64,000 nt of DNA from an uncultured Bacteroidales bacterium (GTDB taxonomy: Bacteria > Bacteroidota > Bacteroidia > Bacteroidales > Muribaculaceae): the NCBI GenBank assembly GCA_902774055.1, contig CACYGX010000008.1:53561-117560 (forward strand). Direction: 5' to 3'. The position numbers and the translations under genes were made by a program. The notes beneath the pieces are model-generated. The model saw only the letters and a list, made by a program, of their open reading frames with translations, was not told where the DNA came from and searched no databases. Below are positions 35,626 to 44,309 of the stretch, piece after piece; position 1 is the stretch's first letter; every line of letters begins with the position of its first letter.

Positions 35626-36615
35626 ATGATTGAACGGCACATTATTATTGACAACGTAGATCCCGTGACTTTTTACGGGGTGAACAACAGTAACATACAA
35701 CTTATCCGCAACCTGTTCCCGAAACTGCGCATGGCAGCTCGTGGCAGTGTCATTACCGTCATCGGTGACGACAGCGAGACGGCCGAATTTGAGCAGAAGG
35801 TCCATGCGCTCGCCGACTATTGCGCGACCTATAATACCCTCCCCGAAGATGTCATCATCGACACCATCAAGGGAACGCCCCCCAAGCAACTCAAGATGGA
35901 TGACGTCATCGTTTATGGCGTGAACGGCAAGCCCATCAGCGGCCGCACGCCCAACCAGCAACTGCTGGTCAAGACGTTCATGAACAACGACTTGACATTT
36001 GCTTTGGGTCCCGCAGGAACAGGAAAAACCTATCTGGCTGTCGCATTGGCCGTTAGGGCACTCAAGAACCGCGAAATCCGCAAAATCATCTTGTCTCGTC
36101 CCGCAGTCGAAGCCGGTGAGAAACTCGGCTTCCTGCCTGGCGACATGAAGGACAAAATCGACCCCTACCTGCAACCGTTATATGATGCCCTGGAGGATAT
36201 GATTCCGCAGGCCAAACTCAAGGAGTACATGGAAACCAATGTCATCCAGATTGCTCCGCTGGCCTTCATGCGCGGACGCACCCTCAACGACGCCATCATT
36301 GTCCTCGACGAGGCACAGAACACCACCACCCACCAAATCAAGATGTTCCTCACCCGACTGGGCATGGGTTCCAAGATGATTGTCACGGGCGACACGACCC
36401 AGATCGACCTGCCACGCAGCACGACATCGGGCCTGATTCACGCCCTGCGCGTGCTTGATGGGGTAAAGGGCATCGGCAAAGTGGTATTTGAGAAAAAAGA
36501 TATCGTGCGCCACCAGCTGGTGCAGCGCATCGTTGAGGCCTACGAGCGTTTCCACGAGGAGAATAAGCTCAGGAGCGATGAGGAAACAGGATTTAATGGC
36601 AAGCAACAGCAGTGA
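35626..36615 (+). CDS. phoH: PhoH family ATPase
   Basis: The 329-residue protein has an N-terminal KH-like part and a PhoH P-loop ATPase domain. Walker A is GPAGTGKTYLAVALAVRAL (about 127-145), then comes SRPAVEAGEKLGFLPGDM, and Walker B is IIVLDEAQNTT (about 222-232). PhoH/YbeZ proteins are linked to RNA metabolism and ribosome assembly and are often next to ybeY, which is not seen here. The length is normal. Its 3' end overlaps the methyltransferase gene by 20 bases. Confidence 0.94.
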   Translation: MIERHIIIDNVDPVTFYGVNNSNIQLIRNLFPKLRMAARGSVITVIGDDSETAEFEQKVHALADYCATYNTLPEDVIIDTIKGTPPKQLKMDDVIVYGVNGKPISGRTPNQQLLVKTFMNNDLTFALGPAGTGKTYLAVALAVRALKNREIRKIILSRPAVEAGEKLGFLPGDMKDKIDPYLQPLYDALEDMIPQAKLKEYMETNVIQIAPLAFMRGRTLNDAIIVLDEAQNTTTHQIKMFLTRLGMGSKMIVTGDTTQIDLPRSTTSGLIHALRVLDGVKGIGKVVFEKKDIVRHQLVQRIVEAYERFHEENKLRSDEETGFNGKQQQ

Positions 36616-37357
36616 TAACGGCAACAGGGTCGAACAGGTAACCCCTTACGGCGCCAGCGATACCGCCAAGACCGAGCAGGTGCGACAGATGTTTGACAGC
36701 ATCGCGCCCGCCTATGACTTCATGAACCGCGCCATGACACTCGGCATCGACATCTGGTGGCGACAATTGGCGGTCAAGCGCTTAAAACGTCTCAAGCCAG
36801 CACAAATTCTTGATGTGGCGACAGGCACTGGCGATTTTGCCATCCAGTTGAAGGAGTCTCTGCAGCCCGAGCACATCACGGGCATCGACTTGTCACAGGG
36901 GATGCTTGACGAGGCACAGCGCAAAATCCGGGAAAAAGGGCTGGAAAAAGCCATCACCTTTGAGCAAGGCGACTGCATGAAGTTGCCAATGGCCGACAAC
37001 ACCTTCGATGCGGTGACGGTGGCCTTCGGGGTAAGGAATTTTGAGCACCTGCAGCAGGGTTATCAGGAGATGGCGCGTGTGCTGCGGCCAGGCGGCATGC
37101 TTTGTGTGCTGGAATTATCCACACCCACAAATCCTGTCATCCGCTGGTTCTATGATATCTACACCCTGCACATCATCCCATGGATCGGATCCATGAAGAG
37201 TGGTGACAAGAGCGCCTACCGCTACCTGCCACAAAGCATCGCTGCCGTCCCCCAAGGCGACGACATGCTGCAACTGATGCGAAACGCCGGCCTGCGAGAC
37301 GCGTCATTCAAGCGCCTGACGCTCGGTGTCTGCACCATCTACACCGCCGTTAAATAG
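36596..37357 (+). CDS. menG: Demethylmenaquinone methyltransferase
   Basis: The 253-residue protein is a UbiE/MenG-type SAM methyltransferase. It has MFDSIAPAYDFMNRAMTLGID, the SAM-binding DVATGTGDFAI, and VAFGVRNFEHLQQGYQEMARVLRPGGM. In Bacteroidales, which use menaquinone, it would methylate demethylmenaquinone. The start at 36596 gives the usual family length; a longer frame from 36488 runs inside phoH. Its start overlaps phoH by 20 bases, so the two are co-expressed. Confidence 0.94.
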   Translation: MASNSSDNGNRVEQVTPYGASDTAKTEQVRQMFDSIAPAYDFMNRAMTLGIDIWWRQLAVKRLKRLKPAQILDVATGTGDFAIQLKESLQPEHITGIDLSQGMLDEAQRKIREKGLEKAITFEQGDCMKLPMADNTFDAVTVAFGVRNFEHLQQGYQEMARVLRPGGMLCVLELSTPTNPVIRWFYDIYTLHIIPWIGSMKSGDKSAYRYLPQSIAAVPQGDDMLQLMRNAGLRDASFKRLTLGVCTIYTAVK

Positions 37358-37380
37358 CGGTTCCGGACGGACTTGAAGCC

Positions 37381-38622
37381 TTAAATCTCACACTGGTAGC
37401 CGAGGTCCTCGACGCAGTCGATGATAATCTGGTCGGGAATAGACCCCTCGACCAGGGCAGTACCTTTAGCGAGATCAACAGTTACTTTTTCCACACCAGG
37501 GAGCGCGGCAATGCCTTTCTCGACATTGGCCTTGCAGTGGGCACACATCATGCCTTTTACTTTAAATTCTTTCATTTCAGTAGTTTTATTACGATGGATT
37601 TGATTGGATTTCCAGTATTTTGCGGCCAGTGCCACAATTATCATGCCAAGCAGGGCGATGCTGCACAAGGTATTGAGCCACGACACGTGCATGTGATGTT
37701 GCATGACATGGCAGGGCAGCGCATTGACAAACAGTTCGCGTAGGCCAGGCCAATAGTCCACCAGCACGCCGAAGCCGATGGCACCCCCGATGATAGACAG
37801 CAGATAGACCATGGTAGCCTTGCGGCCAAAGGCGTTGTTCACGACAAACATCGAGGCCACGTTGGCGGCAGGCCCCGCCATCAGCAGCACCAGCGCGCAG
37901 CCAGGTGACATACCCTTGAGCATCAGCGCTGCGGCAATGGGAATGGAACCCGTGGCGCACACATACATCGGCACCGCTACCAGCACGATGATAAACATAT
38001 TCAACAGTGGCCAGCGCGCATAGGTCGAGAAGAAATCATCGGGCAAGAGCACGGTAATCAGTGTTGCAACCACCAGGCCGAGCAGCAGCCAGCGGCCAAT
38101 GCTCTGCATCATGTCAAAAAAGCCATACTTGAACGTCTCTTTCACTTTGTTCCAGAAGCCGACGGGCAATTCGCTGAACTCATAGTTACTATCAGCCTTC
38201 ACATCGCCAAGAGCCCCCTTCCGTTCCCAATGACCGACTGCCAATCCGCCAATCAGCGAGGTCACCAGTGCCGCCACAGGTCGCAGAATGGCAAACGGCA
38301 AGCCCATCATCGAGTAGGTGGCGGCAATGCTGTCCACACCCGTCTGAGGCGTAGCAATCAGGAACGATGTGGATGCCGCACGCGACGCCCCGCTGCGACG
38401 AAGGGCCACCGCCGTGGGCAACACGCCACACGAGCACAGCGGCAAGGGAATACCGAAGGCTGCCGCTGTCGCTACCGACCGCAGCCCCGTCCCCGCCAAG
38501 TAGCGGCTATAAATCGTCGATGGTACAAAGGCATGCAAGAGCCCTGCTATAAAGAAGCCTAACAGCAGGTAAGGCGACATGCCGTTTAACATCGACACAA
38601 AAGCGTTTACATACTCCATCAT
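37381..38622 (-). CDS. SO_0444-type metal efflux permease fused to an HMA domain
   Basis: The 413-residue protein has two four-helix permease halves of the UPF0718/SO_0444 group. The PLPLCSCGVLP motif (about 58-68) contains the paired cysteines, and GFFDMMQS lies between the halves. The last 65 residues are a heavy-metal-associated (HMA) domain with the metal motif GMMCAHCKANVEKGI. Relatives export copper or zinc, and the HMA part should bind Cu(I) or a similar ion. Fusion of the permease and the chaperone-like domain is notable. The gene converges on menG with only 23 bases between. Confidence 0.85.
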   Translation of the reverse strand: MMEYVNAFVSMLNGMSPYLLLGFFIAGLLHAFVPSTIYSRYLAGTGLRSVATAAAFGIPLPLCSCGVLPTAVALRRSGASRAASTSFLIATPQTGVDSIAATYSMMGLPFAILRPVAALVTSLIGGLAVGHWERKGALGDVKADSNYEFSELPVGFWNKVKETFKYGFFDMMQSIGRWLLLGLVVATLITVLLPDDFFSTYARWPLLNMFIIVLVAVPMYVCATGSIPIAAALMLKGMSPGCALVLLMAGPAANVASMFVVNNAFGRKATMVYLLSIIGGAIGFGVLVDYWPGLRELFVNALPCHVMQHHMHVSWLNTLCSIALLGMIIVALAAKYWKSNQIHRNKTTEMKEFKVKGMMCAHCKANVEKGIAALPGVEKVTVDLAKGTALVEGSIPDQIIIDCVEDLGYQCEI

Positions 38623-38640
38623 ACGTCAATAGCATTAGAT

Positions 38641-39330
38641 TTACCCTTGATGCTCCGAGAAAAACCGCTCGGGATCATTAAACAACTCGACATAGCCACG
38701 CAATTTCTCGTCATCGGTGGTCTGCCACCACTGCAGCTTCATCAACGTCTGAATCTGATCCTCCGAGAAGCGTTTTTTTATCGGTTTGGCAGGCACACCG
38801 CCCACTATCGTGTAGGGTTCAACATCCTTAGTCACCACTGCACCGGCGGCAATCACAGCCCCGTCGCCAATGTGCACCCCGTCAAGAATCATCACACCCG
38901 TGCCAATCCACACGTCATTGCCGATCTCGGTATAGTAACCCGGGCACGCGTAGCGCGCCTTGTCGTTGTAGTGCATGCTGTCGGCGTAGGTGAAGCCCAA
39001 GGGCCCAGAAGCGTCACTGTAGAAAGCAGGATGCGACGAGATGCATTCGTGAGTGGGATGATTTCCAAAGTCGGTGCGTATGCCGTCGCCTATACTGCAG
39101 AAACGCCCAATCTTGCAACCCACAATCTTGGAGCCGGCCTGGATATACGTGCCATAGCCGACAAACGAATCGCGAACCACGGCGCCACGGCACACGACAT
39201 TGTGCCCCTCGAACTGTGCTCGACGCACGATGGAATGGGAATCAAATCGCACCTTATTCCACAACTTTATCTTCTGCGGCAGACAGTCAATCGGAGACAG
39301 CGCACGTCGTAATCGAGAAATGAAGTTCAT
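38641..39330 (-). CDS. CatB-related hexapeptide O-acetyltransferase
   Basis: The 229-residue protein has a left-handed beta-helix of hexapeptide repeats. [16 protein letters not shown] gives the catalytic histidine region (about 80-95). [38 protein letters not shown] follows. It matches xenobiotic/CatB-like acetyltransferases that act on sugars or antibiotics. It lies 37 bases after a glycosyltransferase gene on the same strand, so a role in acetylating a glycan is more likely than drug resistance. Confidence 0.86.
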   Translation of the reverse strand: MNFISRLRRALSPIDCLPQKIKLWNKVRFDSHSIVRRAQFEGHNVVCRGAVVRDSFVGYGTYIQAGSKIVGCKIGRFCSIGDGIRTDFGNHPTHECISSHPAFYSDASGPLGFTYADSMHYNDKARYACPGYYTEIGNDVWIGTGVMILDGVHIGDGAVIAAGAVVTKDVEPYTIVGGVPAKPIKKRFSEDQIQTLMKLQWWQTTDDEKLRGYVELFNDPERFFSEHQG

Positions 39331-39367
39331 CTTTATCTGCTAAAAATTTAACATCAAAAACACATCA

Positions 39368-40246
39368 TCAGAGCCTGTGGCGCATGGAGCGGCTAAGCGA
39401 ATTGCCACAAATAATGGCCGGAATCACATACCAGTCATGGACATGCGGTATAAGCCTCAATAAAATCACAAGTTTATAGATGGGAAAGAGCCAGTTACTG
39501 TGATACTTCTGGTAACAGTAGATGCCCGAGATATAACTCTCGCGACGCGACAAGCTTTTGGTCCTGCCCGCACTTTGGCCCTGCAGATGGGTAAAACGAT
39601 AGGTCGGCTCCACGACACACACCTTGCCTATCTGCTTGAGCCTCATTGCAATATCATATTCCTCACTATAGAGAAAAAGGTTCAGGTCAAAGCCTCCGCA
39701 TTGCCAAAACGCGCTCGTCGGGAACAGCATGAAAGCCCCATTGATGTTATGCACCACAATGGGTTTCTCATGCAGTTTTGCACGTGACGGATAACGCTTG
39801 GGGAACCACCGTTCAAGCAGCCCTTTAGGCACCACCTTGGTCAAAATGCTGTTCTCGTGGTTAAACGAACGCACGAAGTGCCCTTCAGCGTCATATTGCT
39901 GGGGCGTGATACATCCCACATGGTCGTGCTGCTTGAGGTAATCGACAAGCGGTGTCACGCAATCCTCGGTCAAGACCACGTCGTTGTTGATGAAACAAAG
40001 AAAATCGCCCTTGGCAAAATTTGCCCCAAGCATATTTGCCCCGCCAAATCCGATGTTCTGACGGCAGCGAATGAGATGACAATCCTCGGGGAGAGCATCA
40101 GACAGATGTTGACAATCCTGTGGCTGCGAGTCATTGTCCACTATGATGATTTCGTAGTCGGTGCCTTGCAACTGCTGTGTTATTGACGCAACACACTGCA
40201 ATGTCAGTGCAGCTGCGTTATAATTGATGGTAATAAATGAAACCAT
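39368..40246 (-). CDS. Family 2 glycosyltransferase, rhamnosyltransferase-like
   Basis: The 292-residue protein starts at ATG 40246 (MVSFITINYNAAALTLQCV). GT2 landmarks are IIVDNDSQPQD, NIGFGGANMLGANFAKGDFLCFINNDVVL (with the NND metal/nucleotide motif), and NGAFMLFPTSAFWQCGGFDLNLFLYSEEYDIAMRL with the EEYD acidic group. It resembles WbbL-type rhamnosyltransferases, but the donor cannot be named. It likely forms a unit with the acetyltransferase and acts at the inner membrane on a surface glycan. Confidence 0.88.
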   Translation of the reverse strand: MVSFITINYNAAALTLQCVASITQQLQGTDYEIIIVDNDSQPQDCQHLSDALPEDCHLIRCRQNIGFGGANMLGANFAKGDFLCFINNDVVLTEDCVTPLVDYLKQHDHVGCITPQQYDAEGHFVRSFNHENSILTKVVPKGLLERWFPKRYPSRAKLHEKPIVVHNINGAFMLFPTSAFWQCGGFDLNLFLYSEEYDIAMRLKQIGKVCVVEPTYRFTHLQGQSAGRTKSLSRRESYISGIYCYQKYHSNWLFPIYKLVILLRLIPHVHDWYVIPAIICGNSLSRSMRHRL

Positions 40247-40334
40247 TGTCAACGTATCTGATAGTTTGGCTTAATGCAAAGGTCGGTGAAAAAAACGAAT
40301 CATGCAAGCATCACCCCGAAAAAACAGTGTTTTC

Positions 40335-40365
40335 TTGGTCGTTTCATGTGTTTTCTGTAACTTTG
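40335..40365 (+). promoter_or_regulatory. Promoter of the GT32-like gene
   Basis: TTG (40335-40337) and TAACTTTG (40358-40365) are separated by 20 bases, an ideal Bacteroidetes -33/-7 pair. The gene starts 29 bases later. Confidence 0.75.
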
Positions 40366-40393
40366 TAGTCCATTAACGAGCAAACACGAACTG

Positions 40394-41155
40394 ATGATAC
40401 CCAAAGTCATACACTATTGTTGGTTAAGCGATGATCCTTTCCCTCCAAAGATTCAACGCTGCATGGACACATGGCACAAGACGCATCCTGATTATGAAAT
40501 CAAAAGATGGAGCACAAAGAACTTTGACATCAACGCCATACCCTACGTGAAAGAGGCTTTTGAGGCTCGCAAATGGGCCTTTGCCGCCGATTATATCCGC
40601 ATGTACGCATTGTACACCGAGGGCGGCATATACCTCGACTGTGATGTCCTGCTGTTGAAACGCCTGGACGAGTTCCTCGACAACTCCTTCTTCTCATGCG
40701 TTGAGTATCATCCCACACAAGTCGAGAAATGCGGTTCGGCACAGTATATCGACGACGAAGGCCACCGTACCGCCGATGTCTTTATCGAGGGAATACAGAT
40801 ACAGGCGGCTGTCATGGGCGCCGAGGCGGGCAGTGAGTTCGTGGACGAAGTGCTTGAATGGTACAAGGACAAGCATTTTGTCAAGGAAGACGGCACCCTG
40901 CGCACCGATGTATTGTCACCCTACATATATGCCCGCGTAGCCGAGAAGCATGGGTTTGTGTATAAGGATATCGACCAACAGTTGACCCATCGCATGCACA
41001 TCTACCCCTCAGAGACCTTTGCCGGCAACAAGCATGAGGTGACAAAACGCAGCTATGCGATACACATGTGCGCGCACTCATGGCACTTGTCACCATGGGA
41101 AAAAATACGCAAATTTTTCGGCATGAGCAAAAAGCACAAACAGACGGTCTCCTGA
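40394..41155 (+). CDS. GT32-type (Och1-like DXD) glycosyltransferase
   Basis: The 253-residue protein begins MIPKVIHYCWLSDDPFP, typical of capsular polysaccharide transferases of the GT32 group. The segment KWAFAADYIRMYALYTEGGIYLDCDVLLLKRLDEF contains the DXD nucleotide-sugar motif (DCD, about 78-80). It has no membrane segment and should work in the cytoplasm at the membrane face. The sugar is unknown. It is divergent from the acetyltransferase/GT2 pair, so the three form a small glycan cluster. Confidence 0.9.
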   Translation: MIPKVIHYCWLSDDPFPPKIQRCMDTWHKTHPDYEIKRWSTKNFDINAIPYVKEAFEARKWAFAADYIRMYALYTEGGIYLDCDVLLLKRLDEFLDNSFFSCVEYHPTQVEKCGSAQYIDDEGHRTADVFIEGIQIQAAVMGAEAGSEFVDEVLEWYKDKHFVKEDGTLRTDVLSPYIYARVAEKHGFVYKDIDQQLTHRMHIYPSETFAGNKHEVTKRSYAIHMCAHSWHLSPWEKIRKFFGMSKKHKQTVS

Positions 41156-41266
41156 TATGTCGGGTGCTCTAAGAATCTTCATGAACGCTATATTTTAGTT
41201 TTTTTATTGGCGCAATAAGAAAAAAAGACTAATTTTACCACACAAGAAGAAAAACGACCATCAATT

Positions 41267-42832
41267 ATGGATATCAGACTACCAAAACGAATAGACGGCA
41301 AGCAGCCTGATTTGCTGCTCGAGTCCAAGCAGATTACCATCATAGGCACTAACGGTGCCGGCAAGAGCCGCTTCTGCTCGGCCCTGGTCGAGGAGCTGGG
41401 AGACAAAGCCTACCGTATCTCGGCGCTCAAGGCGCTTTTCACCTCCACCAGCAGCGCGAAGCCCCTGCCAGGATCCATCGAAGACCTGTTCAACCGCATG
41501 AACGCCGCCAATCCTCAAGTGAAGAACCTTGCTGAGACCGAGTTTGATAAGCTGTTCTACGTCATGCTTAATGACGAGTTCCGCGAGCTGATGAATTTCA
41601 AGGCCCATAAGCTCATGGACGAGCAGATGGAGTTTCCCAAGACCAAACTCGACATCACTGTCAAGAAGTGGCAAGAGGTCTTCCCCAAGAACAAGGTGCT
41701 GCGCGAGAATGGCAAGCTGATGTTCACCAGCGAGGGCTATGAGGACAAATATCCCCTGATGCGCTTGAGTGACGGTGAGAAGTCGGTGCTCTATTATATC
41801 GGTGCCGTGCTCTATGCCATGCCCGATGCCGCCATCCTGGTCGATGATCCCGAGACGTTTATCCACAGCAGCATCATGCGCACGTTGTGGAATGTTCTTG
41901 AGCAGATGCGACCCGACTGCACCTTCATCTACAACACCCACGACGTGGGCTTCGCCAGTTCCCGCATCGACAACCAGTGCGTTTGGGTCAAGGAGTTTGA
42001 CCCCGAGGCGATGGCATGGGACTACGAGGTGATGACAACGAGCCGCGACCTGGACACCGCCCTGCTCGATCTGCTTGGCAGCCGCAAGCCCGTCCTCTTT
42101 GTCGAGGGCGATGACAAGCACAGCATCGACTCCAGGCTCTACCCGCTCATCTTCCCCGAGTACACCATCAAGCCGCTGGGCAGCTGCAACAAGGTCATCG
42201 AGACGGTTCGTTCCTTTGGCGACCTGCAGAATTTCCACCAGCTTGAGAGCCGGGGCATCGTGGACCGCGACCGCCGCAATGAGCAGGAGGTGGAATACCT
42301 GCGCAAGAAAAACATCCTTGTGCCTAACGTTGCCGAGGTCGAGAACCTCCTCATGCTCGAGGGGGTCATTCGCGCTGTCGCTATCCACAAACGCCGCAAC
42401 CCCGACATCGTTTTCCCCAAAGTCAAGAAACGCGTGATTGCCATGTTCACCAAGGAGCTTAAGCAACAGGCACTCATGCACGTTAGGCACCGCGTGAAGC
42501 GTGACGTGGAAATGCGCATCGACATGAAATTCACCAGCATCAACGCCCTCGAGAACCACATGGTGGAACTAGTGAGCGAAATCAACCCTCGTGGCCTGTA
42601 TGACCAATTGTGCCGTGAGTTCCATGTATATGAGGATCATGAAGACTATGCAAGCATCCTCAAAGTGTATAACCAGAAACTCATGCTCAACGAGAGCAAT
42701 GTGGCCACCCTGTGCGGTTTCAAGAGCAAGGACGACTACATTCGCGGTGTGCTGAACATCCTCAAGGGTAACAGCGAAAACGCCCGGGCCATCCGTCGCG
42801 CCATTAAGGCATGCTTTGGCCTCGAGGAATAA
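41267..42832 (+). CDS. AAA ATPase fused to a DUF4435 (TOPRIM-like) nuclease domain, OLD/PARIS-like
   Basis: The 521-residue protein has an ABC-type AAA ATPase domain (about 1-265): Walker A GTNGAGKS (about 27-34), signature LSDGEKS (about 167-173), Walker B ILVDDPE (about 190-197) and the H-loop THD (about 223). A DUF4435 TOPRIM-like domain follows (about 274-500), with FVEGDDKHSID, VDRDRR (about 331-336) and AEVENLL. In known PARIS phage-defence systems the ATPase AriA and the DUF4435 nuclease AriB are separate or fused, so this could be a compact fused form. No other defence gene or mobile element is adjacent. Defence is inferred; OLD-like housekeeping nucleases are an alternative. Confidence 0.82.
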   Translation: MDIRLPKRIDGKQPDLLLESKQITIIGTNGAGKSRFCSALVEELGDKAYRISALKALFTSTSSAKPLPGSIEDLFNRMNAANPQVKNLAETEFDKLFYVMLNDEFRELMNFKAHKLMDEQMEFPKTKLDITVKKWQEVFPKNKVLRENGKLMFTSEGYEDKYPLMRLSDGEKSVLYYIGAVLYAMPDAAILVDDPETFIHSSIMRTLWNVLEQMRPDCTFIYNTHDVGFASSRIDNQCVWVKEFDPEAMAWDYEVMTTSRDLDTALLDLLGSRKPVLFVEGDDKHSIDSRLYPLIFPEYTIKPLGSCNKVIETVRSFGDLQNFHQLESRGIVDRDRRNEQEVEYLRKKNILVPNVAEVENLLMLEGVIRAVAIHKRRNPDIVFPKVKKRVIAMFTKELKQQALMHVRHRVKRDVEMRIDMKFTSINALENHMVELVSEINPRGLYDQLCREFHVYEDHEDYASILKVYNQKLMLNESNVATLCGFKSKDDYIRGVLNILKGNSENARAIRRAIKACFGLEE

Positions 42833-42860
42833 AGACCTTTTTTCTTAGAAAACATCATCC

Positions 42861-44213
42861 ATGACCGACAATAAGCAAGCGACATTAGCACTAGGCACCC
42901 AACCTGTGGGCAAGTTGCTGTGGCAATATGCCCTGCCAGGAGTGATAGCGATGACGGCGTCATCGCTATATAACATGGTGGACAGCATCTTTATCGGTCA
43001 TGGTGTCGGTCCGATGGCGCTCGCCGCATTGGGCATATCATTCCCGCTGATGAACATCGGTGCCGCCTTCGGCGCTGCGGTGGGCATTGGCGGCTCCACA
43101 CTGATGTCGTTGCGACTGGGTCAACGCCAGTATGACAAGGCCAACAACGTCCTGGGCAATATGGTCGCCCTGAACATCATCACGGGCCTGCTGGTGGGCA
43201 TCGTGTCCCTCATCTTCCTGGATCCCATTTTGACCTTCTTTGGCGCCAGCGAGCAGACACTACCCCATGCCCGTGAGTACATGTTCATTCTGCTACTCGG
43301 CAACGTCATCACTCACCTCTACTTGGGCTTGAATGCCGCTTTGCGCTCGGCCAGCAAGCCACGGGCCGCGATGATAGCGACGATTGTCACAGTGGTGCTA
43401 AACACCATTCTTGACCCCATCTTCATCTGGCCGTTGCACATGGGCATCAAGGGTGCTGCTATAGCGACCGTGCTGGCCCAAGCAGTGGTCCTGTGCTGGC
43501 AGTTATGGCAATTCTCGCGCCAGCGCGAACTGCTGCATCTCGAGTGGCGTTTCCTTGTGCCAGCACGCAATATTGTCAAGGATATCGTCAGCATCGGCAT
43601 CTCGCCGTTTGCCATGCAGATTACGGGCTGTGTGGTTGCCATCTTCATGAATAATGCCTTGATGACCAACGGCGGCGACCTCTCGGTGGGCGCCTACAGC
43701 ATCGCCAACCGTCTGGGCTTCGTTTTCTTCATGGTCATTATCGGCATCTGCCAGGGTTTCCAGCCCATTGCGGGCTACAACTACGGTGCCCGCAATATGG
43801 AACGAGTCAAAAGCGTCTTGCGCTTGACCATTACCGCATCGGTAATAGCCATGACCGTCGGCTGGATCATCGGTGAGGTTTTCCCCGAGGCCTGCGCCCG
43901 CCTGTTCAGCGACGATGGGCAACTCATTGCCATCTCCATTCGCGGCATCCGCATCAATATGCTCGTCTTCCCCGTCATCGGCTATCAGGCCGTTGTCACC
44001 AACTTCTTCCAGACCATCGGCAAGGTGCGCATCAGCATCTTCATGTCCCTCTCCCGCCAATTGCTCTTCTTGTTGCCCATGCTCTTGTTGTTTGCTTCGT
44101 TATGGGGGCTTGATGGCGTATGGTTCTCTCTGCCCGCCAGCGACTTTGCGGCCTTCCTCGTCGCTGTCATCATCATGCAGCGCTTCAAGTTCCAACAAGC
44201 CAACAACTCCTAA
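42861..44213 (+). CDS. MATE family efflux transporter
   Basis: The 450-residue protein has 12 predicted membrane helices in two halves. The MATE landmarks include PGVIAMTASSLYNMVDSIFIGHGVG near the start and GICQGFQPIAGYNYGARNMERVKSVLR in the second half. It should export drugs, dyes or metabolites using a sodium or proton gradient across the inner membrane. The length is normal. It lies 28 bases after the AAA-DUF4435 gene and has no clear promoter of its own, so the two may be co-transcribed. Confidence 0.93.
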   Translation: MTDNKQATLALGTQPVGKLLWQYALPGVIAMTASSLYNMVDSIFIGHGVGPMALAALGISFPLMNIGAAFGAAVGIGGSTLMSLRLGQRQYDKANNVLGNMVALNIITGLLVGIVSLIFLDPILTFFGASEQTLPHAREYMFILLLGNVITHLYLGLNAALRSASKPRAAMIATIVTVVLNTILDPIFIWPLHMGIKGAAIATVLAQAVVLCWQLWQFSRQRELLHLEWRFLVPARNIVKDIVSIGISPFAMQITGCVVAIFMNNALMTNGGDLSVGAYSIANRLGFVFFMVIIGICQGFQPIAGYNYGARNMERVKSVLRLTITASVIAMTVGWIIGEVFPEACARLFSDDGQLIAISIRGIRINMLVFPVIGYQAVVTNFFQTIGKVRISIFMSLSRQLLFLLPMLLLFASLWGLDGVWFSLPASDFAAFLVAVIIMQRFKFQQANNS

Positions 44214-44309
44214 TCTGACGGGTGAAAAAACTTGGAGCCGGCCACTGATTTTGCTACATCTGTTTAACTATAATTGTATATAAAGTATTAATAGTCACAT
44301 GTTTATTTT

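Noticed and set aside
41279-42559. A 426-codon minus-strand frame opposite the AAA-DUF4435 gene.
   Set aside because: It is antisense to a gene with clear motifs and has no recognisable domain.
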